DNA of 64,000 nucleotides from Omphiscola glabra. Lineage: Eukaryota > Mollusca > Gastropoda > Lymnaeidae. Both the position numbers and the translations under genes were made by a program. Positions 50,812 to 61,985 of this stretch are shown in pieces. Numbering within the stretch: position 1 is the first letter of the stretch; every line of letters begins with the position of its first letter. The stretch lies in the NCBI GenBank assembly GCA_964017045.1, contig OZ024801.1, forward strand, positions 30,662,049 through 30,726,048. Reading direction: 5' to 3'. Under the pieces are notes generated by a model, which was given only the letters and a program-made list of their open reading frames with translations, did not search any database and was not told where the DNA came from.

Positions 50812-50817
50812 AATAAA
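50812..50817 (+). terminator. Candidate polyadenylation signal for the long ubinuclein form
   Basis: AATAAA 233 nt after the stop at 50579 and 317 nt short of the 3' end of the opposite-strand RING gene's coding region. Confidence 0.45.
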
Positions 50818-51010
50818 GACACTATTTTAAAATTAATTAAAATATTTTTTTGTGAACTTCATCCAACTAAAAAGTAATATTATATTTTATAATTTTTTTA
50901 AATATTATAATTTCTATAGTATGTATCATGAATAGTCCAAATCGAATTAATTTGTAGGCTATCTGTCCAATTTTTACATTTAAAATTTATTTGTAATGGT
51001 GTAATTTGTA

Positions 51011-51016
51011 TTTATT
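51011..51016 (-). terminator. Candidate polyadenylation signal for the RING gene
   Basis: TTTATT on the plus strand (AATAAA on the minus), about 118 nt past the RING gene stop. Confidence 0.4.
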
Positions 51017-51133
51017 ATATGTCTTAAGAAATGGTCCAAATTAAAAGGTAATTAGGCCTAATTCTTTCTCAAACCCAAATTGGTTATCTCAAAACAAAAT
51101 TGAATTTATCACTAAGTATTACCCATCCATGTC

Positions 51134-51924
51134 TCATGAAAAATACATTGATGGCAGATCTTCAGGGTTTGTGTATGATATAAGCACTTCTGTGTCTTCA
51201 ACATCAGGACTGAATGTCAGAGTCAAGAAGGTTTCTCTTTTCTAATTTAAAATCAGGTTTAAAAAAAAAAAAAAAGACTCAAAATTCATGTGTATTAAAA
51301 TTATATTGTTTATAAAGGTGGGCAGCAGATAATAGCATTTTCAATAATGACTAGCTCTTTTTACTCTTTCTTTAATATGAAGAAATAAAGTTTTGAAATA
51401 TTAGTTCTTAACTAATATACCAGGAAACCGGAAGGTGATGTAATAGCTGAACAACTTACTTTGTCCTGCCAGGCTGCAGGTGAAGCTGAATGTCTTTGGG
51501 TTTCAACTGTTTTTACCATGGACTCCTTAACCTGCGGTTTGTTTTCATCCATTGCCTGAACGGCCTTGACATTTTTATGGCAACCTCCGCTTGAGAACTC
51601 AAAGATCATGCTGTTAATAATATCAAGAACTTTTATGACTGTGTAGTTGTTGGGCAGATTTTCGATTTTATTTTGCAAGCGATGATGGCATCTGCAGATT
51701 GGACATTCTAAGCCGTAAACGTCAGGATACGACTTGGTCAAACAGCCAACACTGGTCAGGCAGCCCTGACAGAACGTGTGCCCGCATGGCAACATCTTTG
51801 GTGTGTGCTTAATCTGGTCAAATCTAGAGTGGCAGGTGTCACAACGAAGGATGCTATTCTCCAGCGATTCCTCAAGTCCGTTAGCGATTCCCGTGGTAGT
51901 TTCGTTTGAAGAAGTCTTATCCAT
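51134..51924 (-). CDS. Small RING-finger (C3HC4) protein, 190 aa, two exons
   Basis: Exon 1 51924-51460 (155 codons, donor gtaagt) and exon 2 51241-51134 (35 codons plus TGA, acceptor aaattag), both in phase 0. The RING has C28-x2-C31, C47-x-H49, C52-x2-C55 and C74-x2-C77 (RCDTCHSRFD; MLPCGHTFCQGCL; ECPICRCHH), all zinc ligands present, in the style of TRIM-type E3 ubiquitin ligases. After NLPNNYTVIKVLDIIN there is no B-box, coiled coil or NHL region. The last 35 residues (TFLTLTFSPDVEDTEVLISY...) match nothing I know. It is therefore a short RING-only protein, probably an E3 ligase by inference. It is convergent with ubinuclein. The orthologue is not recognised. Confidence 0.8.
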
Positions 51925-53063
51925 TATCCCAGTAAATCTGAACTAGATTTTGTAGAGTGAAAAAAAAAGACTGAGGCTTAACTTAAAACCTTCTCGTAAG
52001 TTAGGAGTACTCCAATAATTTACAACTTTAAGAGTGCAACTTATCAAACCCCTGCTATAATGCAGCTGAAATTCGTAAAAGAAATAAATATTCCTAATAG
52101 CCTATATTATCTGCTATAGAGCAGTCGTGAACAACCCTTTCGCTAATCAACACATGTGTCTTTTTGTCCCGCCACAATGTGACGTTAGTGTGGAAGCCAC
52201 AAAGCCTGGGATTTTTCTTTAGGAGGATTTGTTCCCTAGACAACAAATCACCCGACTCCACGCATCTGGCGGAACCACAGGAACATCATGTGTGGATGAT
52301 ACAGCATGGCAGGGGTTGCCGGAATTTTCATTACGGTAAGTTAATGACATACTACATACGGGACTCCATCTCTGGGTTTGAATTCAGAGTTTTCCTTCTC
52401 TTGGATGAGTTGCCATCCAAGAGTGACGAGTATCATCCACCCAGGGAGATCGTGATGTTTTTGCTTGTCTAGTCTAGGCTTTGCTGGAGCTCCCATTTCA
52501 CAAGATTGAAATTAACACGATTTATGCCACACAGCTGCGAGTGCAAATGCACCAATTAAAGTTGTCGAAAAAAAGTTTTACAAGACTTTTAAAATAAATT
52601 TTAAAAAATTTTAATAAAATGTTATGAAGTCTTTACTATTTTTTTTTTGGTTAAAATAACTGTGACAGTGTCACAATCTTTCTCATTAATCTCAAAATCG
52701 TGTCCGTTTTGGACATTTTGAAAATGAAAAGAAATGCATGTCCTTAGTAAACCCATGCATTAATATTATTTTATTTATGTTTAATATATGTTTACATCCT
52801 ATATTTTATTATGTAATAAACTATGTCAAACCATCATCCATATTCCTCGCGGAAGTCCAGTGCGTGATATTTCGCGGAATCCAAGGATTCCCAGAAATTT
52901 AGCCCATCGCCGGTATGCAGAGTTATTTGTAAAACAAATTGTTTACAACCCTTTAATTTACTTCCTGATATTTCTAAATATAGATATTACGTCGAAACAA
53001 ATCAACACAAGTCAAAGTGGAAAAATGCAAAAGAATCGGAGAATCCCCTAGGAGCCGTGCGTA
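51925..53063. other. RING gene upstream region and TE debris
   Basis: The RING promoter should lie at 51925-52150. Around 52300-52470 a repeat-like phrase (ctgggtttgaattcagag, then gagttgccatccaagagtga) with a B-box-like core resembles a SINE tail. No coding exon is supported. Confidence 0.4.
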
Positions 53064-53590
53064 AAGCACGGAGAGGGGGAGGGGGTGTCTAAGAATGTGT
53101 GACAGTTTGTGACATGTGAAGGCGGGAGAAGTCACACATTATATCTTATAAATAAAACCTGAAATTGACAGCGATTTTGAACTTTCTATTCTCTATTGTT
53201 AGATGCATTCTTACAGAAAATTTCACTTTAATAAATTTAATAAGTAAGTATGTTTTAGATTAAAAATTAATTAGTTTAAAAATAATAATTAATTTTTAAC
53301 GTTTTTTAAAATGAAAAAGTGTCACGTTGGCCTACTTAAGGGGGGAGCAGCGGCGCAGCTAATGGGACAGATTCCCTTGGCACCAGGACTAGTTAGGGGC
53401 GGCAAAATGTGCGTTGATATTATTTTATTGATGAAAATAATGTGTTTGAGAATTGAAAAAAGAAAGGTTAGGCTCTTTAAAATGAATATTGTCCCCGGGC
53501 GCCAAACACTATAGCTACGCCTCTGGAGGGGTGTGAGAATTGTGACCGAGGGGGATTGGTAAAAAAACAGTGTGGCATACTTTATGGACC
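53064..53590 (-). mobile_element. Second copy of the 18-kb MITE family, split by a nested MITE
   Basis: The left part reads gtgtctaagaatgtgtgaca...gtttgtgac, the inverse of the subterminal sequence at 18342-18390. The right end gtggcatactttatggacca is the inverse of the family's left terminus. The copy is interrupted at 53348-53525. The outer left boundary is uncertain. Confidence 0.6.
53348..53525 (+). mobile_element. 178-bp MITE of the 'ggcgtagcta' family nested in another MITE
   Basis: It starts CAGCGGCGCAGCTA and ends TAGCTACGCCTCTG, inverted repeats matching at 11 of 14. Flanks ggggggag and gaggggtg agree at 6 of 8, a plausible decayed 8-bp duplication. It is inserted inside the element at 53064-53590. 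Confidence 0.7.
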
Positions 53591-53784
53591 ACTCCTTATT
53601 CAATAATTTTCACAATCTTTTCCATATTCTGACTCTCCACCCACCCCCACCCCCCGCATTTTAAAATAAAATACATTTGTATACAACAACTTGGATATCA
53701 ATGGCTGCCCTCGTTTGGTAAACTATTGACTAAGGATAAAAAGTCAGTTAAACTCGGAAAATCCAAACGTTCGCGCGCGCTTCC

Positions 53785-54170
53785 CAAAAAGACTAGGTCA
53801 AAGTTGACTTCCCAAAAAGACTAGGTCAAAGTTGACTTCCCACAAAGACTAGGGCAGAGTTGACTTCCCACAAAGACTAAGGCAGAGTTGACTACCCACA
53901 AAGACTAGGACAGAGTTGACTTCCACAAAGACTAGGGCAGAGTTGACTTCCCACAAAGACTAGTTCTAAGTTTGGCTTCTCACAAAGACTAGGTCAAAGT
54001 TGGCTTCCCACAAAGACTATGGCAGAGTTGGCTTCCCACAAAGACTAGGTCAAAGTTGACTTTCCACAAATATTAGGTCAAAGTTAACTTCCCATAGAGA
54101 CTAGGTCAAAGTTGACTTCCCACAAATACTAGGGTAAAATTGGCTTTATACCAAAACTAGGGCAAATCTT
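53785..54170 (+). repeat. 28-bp minisatellite, ~14 copies
   Basis: Unit acttcccacaaagactaggt then caaagttg, with substitutions (aggtcaaag / agggcagag) and single-base gaps between copies. Confidence 0.9.
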
Positions 54171-54286
54171 GCCTGAATGTTTGTCCCCGAACCCCAAAAA
54201 GTAAAAATAGAGAGTTCGCTTAAACCTTAATGATAATGTAGCGTCGCTTGACTCGACATAATGCATAACATTATTATACACTATAA

Positions 54287-54487
54287 CAGTGGTCGACAAC
54301 CTTTTGTTACTAGTATTACTAGCGTGTCAAATTAAGACTTATAAGTCATTCAGTGTTGCAATAACCTAAAAGTGTACTATTTAAGACGCATTTTTGTCGT
54401 ACATAATTTTTTTTTGGTCTTCCCGCGTGCCGAGGAAAATTGCTATGGGTGCCAAGCTGCAACGCGTGCTGTAGGTTGCCGCATCTG
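54287..54487 (+). mobile_element. 201-bp hAT-like MITE
   Basis: The left end CAGTGGTCGACAACCT and the inverse of the right end (CAGATGCGGCAACCTAC) form imperfect TIRs. Flanking 8-mers cactataa (54279-54286) and caccataa (54488-54495) match at 7 of 8, the hAT duplication length. Confidence 0.8.
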
Positions 54488-54633
54488 CACCATAACAATA
54501 GGGTGTAATATTGAGCTTCGTGCCTCTGTCTGAACATATATTTCACCCAGTGGCGTAGCAAGGGTTGATCTTTACAAACGGATTTCCCACTTTCCTATCT
54601 TTAAAAATAGAGTTAGCATCGTAGATCTTGATG

Positions 54634-54750
54634 CTTTCTGAACATGTCTAAACAAAGTGATGTTTCTGAACATGTCTAAACAAAGTGATGTTTCTGAACA
54701 TGTCTAAACAAAGTGATGTTTCTGAAAATGTCTAAACAAAGTGATGTTTA
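54634..54750 (+). repeat. 28-bp tandem repeat, 4 copies
   Basis: Unit gatgtttctgaacatgtcta then aacaaagt. It is unrelated in sequence to the 28-bp array at 53.8 kb. Confidence 0.9.
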
Positions 54751-55154
54751 AATAAAATAATGAATTAAAAAACACACATACACAAGAGAAAAATATTATT
54801 TAAAAAATGACAATACATTATTTAGGGACCATCCTTTGGTCTATGTTCATGCAAGCACTAAAAATGATGTGTGTGGGGGTGGGTGTGAGTCTTTTTCTCT
54901 TCTTCTTCTGCTTTAAATATTGAAATTCATTTCTTTAATTATTTTTCTTAAAGGCCAGTAAAGTCATCTCTTATGTACTATTATATTTTGCTTCTGGTGT
55001 GGCTGCTTCCTTTTCACAACCGCCTTCAATATGTTTTATGCAATTAATACTGGGGGGGGGGGGGGGCATGTCAAGTAGCAAGTGTCATGCGTGACGGTTG
55101 AACTCAGGCAAAAAGGTTGATTTTTTTTTCTTTAGAAGGGATTTTTTTTTTTTT

Positions 55155-55811
55155 AATGTCACTGTTTTTGGAAGGTATTGTTATTTTCGTTATACTGCGA
55201 GTGTTGTTTCCTAAGTCTTTGTAATAAAATGAACGACATGCAGTATCTTCTCTGTCAACGAGTTTTTGTACAACGTCATCTCTATTCCATGATCCGGCAA
55301 CTGCCTGTTCCTATCAGTGTGTTATTTCTTGACAAAAATGGTTAACGAAGGCACTCTCACTACGACATAGAGTAGTAGATTTCGTTGCATATTATAGAAA
55401 ATGAGAAGTTAACTCTTTTTTGAAACACGTGGACCCACCTAATATTTTCTCAGAGACCCGGACCTGGGTTAAAAAATTTTTTTTTTTTAATGTCACTGTT
55501 TTTGGAAGGTATTGTTATTTTCGTTATACTGCGAGTGTTGTTTCCTAAGTCTTTGTAATAAAATGAACGACATGCAGTATCTTCTCTGTCAACGAGTTTT
55601 TGTACAACGTCATCTCTATTCCATGATCCGGAAACTGCCTGTTCCTATCAGTGTGTTATTTCTTGACAAAAATGGTTAACGAAGGCACTCTCACTACGAC
55701 ATAGAGTAGTAGATTTCGTTGCATATTATAGAAAATGAGAAGTTAACTCTTTTTTGAAACACGTGGACCCACCTAATATTTTCTCAGAGACCCGGACCTG
55801 GGTTAAAAAAA
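55155..55811 (+). repeat. 334-bp tandem duplication, nearly identical copies
   Basis: Copy 1 is 55155-55488 and copy 2 is 55489-55811. Both start aatgtcactgtttttggaag and end acccggacctgggttaaaaa. I noticed one difference (ccggcaactg versus ccggaaactg). The near-identity points to a very recent duplication or an assembly artefact. Confidence 0.9.
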
Positions 55812-57060
55812 TTGCCCCCCCCCCCCCCCGCCCCCGGTTAAGCCCTAGTATTATTTAGTATGACTCATGAACGTTTATGTAAATTTCTGATAATGCACAT
55901 TGGGCGACTGCCCCAGGCGACCACCTTAAAGAGAACCCTGTTTACAAGTGCCATTTTAACAACCAGTTTGCCGAACTCGGCCAAAAACAATTTGGATCGG
56001 TTCTGCTAAACGGGGCAAATTGAATGAATCCAACCAATGAAATTGGAGATTTCATTATTATTTTCTTATATATTGAATAATGTGAAATAATTTAAGTTAA
56101 CATTTGTATAGGTTATATTGTTTTTTTTTTCCTTTTTATTTGATAAAATGATTTTATTTTACGGGTGATCGATTGTGTTGTCCAAATTTTGTCACGGAAA
56201 TTTTAAGTTCCAAAAGAGCTTGGCATATTTAAGAAAATAAAAATAAAAACATTAAAAAAAAACACCGATTATATTTTATTTAAACAGGAAAACTACGAAA
56301 CAAATTCGATTAGGCTTACCTTTTAAAGATATATTTGTATTAATTGTATGATAAAAGATTTCGATTGCTCTCTTCGAAGTCCACTCCTTGGATTTGGATA
56401 ACTAATAGACGCGATAATTATTAGCTCTGATATAACATCCAAACTAAAAACTCAAAAGTTTTTATATTAATTTGAGGAAAAAAAAAGACACTAATATAAA
56501 TTTGGAAAACAAGTAAGACGCAATTTTCCCGTTCTTACTTCCGCCCCCATCCCCACCCTTCCAACCACAGTACAGTACAAAAAAAAAACACAAAACAATA
56601 TGATTTTTATATTTAAACATGACATAAGATAAGATTTTATGTCAGGGTTTTCCCTTATATACAGTAAGCCTACAAGCTCCCCTAGCTGGCACCAAGACGT
56701 TTTTCACACTCTTTTATTCTTAGCCAACTATTATTGTCAGCCCTGTGTGCATAAGCCGTTGTTTCCGTGTTTGAATATATTTTTTAATGAATATCCGCTT
56801 ATATTTATCAATGCAATGCATACATTAAGTAGGCGCTAAATCAGGGGTTGAGAGACTTATTTATTTATTTTTAAAAAATAGATGTTACCCTAAAATATAT
56901 TTATTGTCTACGCTATCACTATTCTCATTCAAAAGGGTCTGTTAAATCTGTTTATGCGTAGAGTAGGCCTACAATAAAGTGTAAATATGAAAAGGATAAA
57001 ACTAATGCAATACAATACATTAACATCTTTTTATTACATGTATTTAGATCTTTGACAACT
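55812..57060. other. Intergenic, AT-rich, poly-C run at start
   Basis: No gene or identifiable element. Contains a poly-C/G tract at about 55815. Confidence 0.5.
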
Positions 57061-57074
57061 TCATAGAGAGTACC

Positions 57075-57292
57075 CGGAGGGTAAACCCTGATTGATGTGT
57101 ATACCCTGTGGAGTGTATACCTTGTGGGTGTATACCTTGTGGGTGTATACCTTGTGGGGTGTATAACTTGTGGAGTGTATACCTTGTCGGGTGTATATAC
57201 CTTGTGGAGTGTATACCCTGTGGAGTGTATACTTTATGGAGTGTATACCTAGTGGGGTTATAACTTGTGGCGTTAATACGTTGTGGGGTTAG
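57075..57292 (+). repeat. ~15-bp minisatellite, ~14 copies
   Basis: Unit like gtgtataccttgtgg with frequent one-base length changes. Its inverse reads as a repetitive open frame (TPQGIH-type), which is a by-product of the repeat. Confidence 0.85.
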
Positions 57293-58769
57293 GTTTATTA
57301 AAGTCCCAACTGCTTTTGTCTTTTTAATATTAAAATAATAAACAAACTGACCCATCTGTTTGCAAGAATTTTTTTTAAATATTTTTTTTCAAGGTGAGAA
57401 CCCAACAGAACGCTAAAAAAAAGAAGTTGAACTAGTGTTTCGATTATCATGCCTGATTCATTTTTTTGGTACTTGTTTTAGAATAAATTGTTATTCTAAT
57501 TTGTCAATTAAAAATAAATTATGTGGAGTTGGATAAAAAAAAATGTTTTAAAGTATATCTAAGTGGCAATTTGTAATTTATTTCAAATATTTATAGTACT
57601 GTGAACTTCAGAAAAAACTTCAATCAACTGAATATTGGGAAATTTCTACAATTTTGTTAACACCTCCTGTCTTCTTTACATAATAACACCGTTCATATAC
57701 GATTTATAAAAATGACCAGTTTTGATAACCAAAAAAATGCATAAACCTTTCTACTTGACAGCTTTTTTCTTTCTATTTTGACAATGGTAAAACTTGGAAA
57801 TATTTAGCAAAGGTTATTATCTCACGTAAGTTGATTATTATAATTTTTTTTAATTTGCTTTCAACATATAAAATGATGTTAGCAGGTTTTTGTTGTTGTT
57901 GAAAATTCATTTAATGACTATGTAGTAAAAAGGTTAATAAAAATAAAATGAAAGCAACATTGCTATTAATTTTAGTAATACAAATATATTTGCATTACAC
58001 AAGCAGGACAGGCAGAGCCATCCGAAGCCCTTTTTGCCATTTTTGGGGTTTAGTCCTCCCCCATCTTGCATTGAAAGATGATAAGTAAGAAAATATATTA
58101 TTGCAATATAAGGGATTGCTGGGCTCACACGATGTTTCTATGTTAAGTGACACCTAATTTTTTTTTAAACCAGCATCTCTTCCGTTGCTCTCTAAGTGTA
58201 GAATGTTTCAAAACAAAATTAGAATATTTGCTATAAAGAATTCCTTCATTTTGAATTTATCAAAACTTTTCAGGGGACTATAAAGATTTAATAGGCGATA
58301 TTAAGCTAGGGAAAAAGCATACCCTCAAGGGCGCCACAACTGGAAAGAATTTAGTTCATGTCTTGCTGGTGCGGTTTTAAGGTTGTCTTTAATCATTGGC
58401 ACTTCCCACGCAATAGTTTAAAATGTCACCTCAAAATTATCAGAAAGAAACATCGAACTCAAGTATGCGCCAAAGTGCGTGACTGTCTGCAGCAACCTCA
58501 ATTTATAGACCCTTCCCCACACTGATCGATGTTACATTATAGGGTTGAATATAATCTTGTGCCAAATGATTACCCCCTGGCCACCGCAACTGGAGTGAAT
58601 CCAGTTTATGTATGCCATAATGCCTCCCCATACCCTTAAAATTCCCCCCCCCCCCCCCCGATCAAAAAGTCTAATAGAAACATTTAATTCAACTAGACCC
58701 CAAAATGCACCTCTTGATTTTGAAATGATTAAAAAAATTCTGGGGATCATCTCGGCCCTTTTCTTTCCT
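57293..58769. other. Intergenic, no supported feature
   Basis: AT-rich with a poly-C run at about 58645. Short ORFs on both strands look random. Confidence 0.5.
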
Positions 58770-59440
58770 TTCTAGTTGCTTCCAGGTGTATCCCATACTT
58801 GGTGTGTCTGCCTCTAGCTCGCGTCTCCATGTATCACATACTTGGTGTGTCTGCCTCTAGCTCGCGTCTCCATGTATTTTTAGGGCTTCCTCTTTTTTTT
58901 TAATCCCTGTGGATTTCATGTTATGGATTGTCTGGTAATGTTATTTAGGGATTTGTGGAGAGTGTGCCCTATCCACCTCCATCGTTTCCTTATGAAGTTT
59001 TCAGCATTAGGCTCCTGGTATCTCCTTTCTAGTAAGTAATTGTTGGTGAATGGTGTTTGACCGGTTGATGTTCCCAATTTTTCTAAGGCAAGTGTTATGA
59101 AGGTCTGTACTTTCTGCGTAATGCTCGCTATTGTTCCACAAGTTTCGGCTCCATAGAGTAGGACTGTTGTGACATTTGTGTTGAAAATTCTGACTTTGGT
59201 TTGAAGAGTCAGCTCCCTTGAATTTCTTTAATAGCATAAATGCTGACCCAGTCTTTCCTATTGTAGCCCTGACATCCGCTTCAGATCCACCATTTAAGTC
59301 AATGGTGCTGCCTAAGTATTTGAAAGACTCCACATTTTCCAGTGCATATCCTGCCAGAGAGATATGCTCTTGGTTGGCTGATTTTACCTTTATGATCTTT
59401 GACTTGCTTTTGTTTATATACATAAAAGCAATATTCATCG
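58770..59440 (-). pseudogene. 3' fragment of a non-LTR retrotransposon reverse transcriptase
   Basis: Minus-strand frames read INKSKSKIIKV, LENVESFKYLGSTID, GGSEADVRATIGKTGSAF, CLRKIGNINRSNTI and, further down, a TWRRELEAD-like tail before WKQLER-like codons. These are the thumb and C-terminal segments of the 'endonuclease-reverse transcriptase' type of LINE (YLGS motif; ADVRARIGKAR region). Frame shifts and stops break it, and the endonuclease and catalytic YADD parts are absent. A 45-bp direct repeat at about 58782-58873 duplicates part of the tail. Confidence 0.8.
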
Positions 59441-59655
59441 GCGCCCTCGATTTCTACCCTACACTCCCATGAAAATGATCGCTAGTTTTGGTGACAATAG
59501 ATACACCTCATAGAGGCGTAGCTAATATTAATGTCACCATGGGGGTCAGTTATTTTGACCGCTCTCCCTTTCATGATACAAACTGTGCACCTCCATATGA
59601 AGAAAAAGTGACATCTGGGGGAACAACCTCCTCCTCCTCCTTAGTAAGCCACTGG

Positions 59656-59844
59656 AAGGGGCGTAGCTAGAGTGTTTGGCGTCAGGGGGACGTTATTTAT
59701 TTTTGCGCCCCACCCCTTCAACTCTGAAACTAATTATTTTCCATTAATTTTTCCATTAATACCATCAAAGCCCATTTTGATGCCCCCTCTAGTCTGGCGC
59801 TCCGGGACGTATGTCCCATCTAACACCCCTTAGCTACGCCTCTG
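59656..59844 (+). mobile_element. 'ggcgtagcta' family MITE
   Basis: It starts aaggggcgtagcta and ends tagctacgcctctg. The interior has the pairs tttggcgtcaggggg and agtctggcgctccggg typical of a second TIR-like layer. Another solitary end (agaggcgtagcta) lies at about 59511. Confidence 0.65.
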
Positions 59845-60330
59845 GCCACTGCCCCCCCCCCAAAAAAAATCTGAAATCCACCCCCCCCCCGGGAAAAAAT
59901 GTCTTAAAGAAACACTGTTGTGGCCCACTGGCCCAGGGCCTCACACTTCTAGGAGGCTTCGCTCTACTAGGAGACTAACTTTTTTAATGCATCATGCTTT
60001 ACATATTGTTAATAAATATTGAAAGATTTTGGCAATTTAATTAGATTTACAAGTCAGTGGACAGCACGTTTACCAATTTTTACCCACTAGTAACCAGACA
60101 AAACGACAAGTGACAAAACGACAAGTGACAAAACGACAAGTGACAAAACGACAAGGTGACAAAACGACAAGATGACAAAACGACAAGGTGACAAAACGAC
60201 AAGTTTTCAACGCCAACTCATCCAACGTCTTTTATGCCTTACATACAATAAAGTAAGGTCCACTTTTTAAGATATTTTACATGCCTTATCGTTGGAGAAA
60301 CACGGTATTCGGTTATCAGACTTGCGCATA

Positions 60331-60985
60331 ATTACATTAAAATGTGATTAATTACCATTAGAATTACATGACCTATATTTGTAATTGTCTACAATTTACA
60401 TTACTTCATTCAAAAGTGTACTTTATTACCATTACAAATTTCTCCACTATTGACCTGTAATTACAAAAAAAAATTTATTTTGGGAATTTTTGTTCATTTG
60501 TTTCAATAACTTAAACATCAACATTGTTTTAGTAAGACATATTTCCTTTTACACTGCAGTACATGCACATTTTTAGGAACCCGCTTTTGGATTTTATTGT
60601 TATACACGAAAGTCAGAGAAGTTCATTAAATGATTTTACTGTATATTTGAATACACAATCCCATTTTGTAGCAGACCCTTAAAAATTTCAGTGATTGTCT
60701 GTGTGTATGAGCAACCATGACATAATTTAAATTATAATGTTCAGCTTGCTCATTCCTTGGAGACAAAATGTATGTCATATTGGGTCAAAGTACTATATGA
60801 GTATGTTGTATACCATGACACTATATTCATAAGGATGTAATCTGCTATTTAGTATTTTCACTTTTGCTCTGCAAATAACATTTACTGAGCAATTAAAAAA
60901 GGACAATTACATGGATAGTAATTAATTACAATTACTAATTACAGTAATTAAATATAAAATGTGTAATTAATTACACCAACTCCAG
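60331..60985. other. AT-rich block between foldback units
   Basis: It begins gcgcataattacattaaaat and ends gtgtaattaattacaccaac, with taattac-rich ends in inverse relation. It may itself be an AT-rich MITE; no ORF. Confidence 0.35.
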
Positions 60986-61373
60986 CTTCTAGAGCACATG
61001 TGTCAAACTCAAGTTATTTTTCATCACAACTAACACAGAATTAGGCCGACGACTCCACTAAGAAAGTAACAATATTTCAAACCCATCGCTACGAACATCA
61101 AAGTTCTTTGATGTGACCGCCGCACGATTTTATCATGTTTGCAACGGTAACCAGACAAAACGACAAGTGACAAAACGACAAGGTGACAAAACGACTAGTG
61201 ACAAAACGACAAGGTGACAAAACGACAAGTGACAAAACGACAAAGTGACAAAATGACAAGGTTTGAGGTTAGGGTTAGTCTGATAATCCAATGCCGTGTT
61301 TCCCCAACTATAAGGCTTGTTAAATATAAAAAAAAAGTTGACCATACTTTATTGTATGCTAGGCAGTGTTTCC

Positions 61374-61985
61374 TAAACTTTTTTGTGCCATGTCCCACCT
61401 AAGCCAATGTTGCCCAACCTTTTTTGTGCCATGCCCCACCTAAGCCAGTGTTCCCCAACCTTTTTTGTGCCATGTCCCACCTAAGCCAGTGTTTCCCAAC
61501 CTTTTTTGTACCATGTCCCACCTAAGCCAATGTTGCCCAACCTTTTTTGTGCCATGTCCCACCTAAGCCAATGTTGCCCAACCTTTTTTGTGCCATGCCC
61601 CACCTAAGCCAGTGTTTCCCAACCTTTTTCGTGCCATGCCCCAACTAAGCTTTTCTAAAATTCTTTGCCGCCATGTAACATATACATAATTTTTAATATT
61701 CAAAAATACGGTTGTTCACTGAAGAAGCTTTAATGATAGGTTTTAGGAAGAAATCACTAGGAAATAGGTGAGGAAACATAGTAAGTAAACTTTCAAAACA
61801 TATATGGAGAACTGACATTCAAGTATGAAATAATTTTAATGAAATATTTTTCTATATTATTTTAATTATTAGTAATAATTTATTGTTTAACGTTATTGAG
61901 ATATTTGTGTTTTCAAGTTCTAGATAGCTCATTTTCTAATTGCCCCCCCCCCCGTGGGGCGTGGGCCCCACGTTTGGAAACACCG
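61374..61985 (+). mobile_element. hAT-like element whose 5' end is amplified in tandem
   Basis: The left end CAGTGTTTCCTAAAC and the inverse of the right end (CGGTGTTTCCAAACGTG) pair as TIRs. Flanks atgctagg and atgtaagg agree at 6 of 8. Between 61374 and 61650 the 5' ~41 bp (tgttnccnaacctttttt, then gtgccatgtcccacctaagc) is repeated about seven times. The insertion splits the foldback core, which is continuous in the related copy at 60.24 kb. Confidence 0.7.

Noticed and set aside
52164..52472. 102-residue ORF near 52.3 kb
   Set aside because: Overlaps a SINE-like repeat phrase and shows no domain or exon structure.
57044..57355. Minus-strand ORF with TPQGIH-type repeats
   Set aside because: Product of a ~15-bp minisatellite (multiple of three nucleotides), not a gene.
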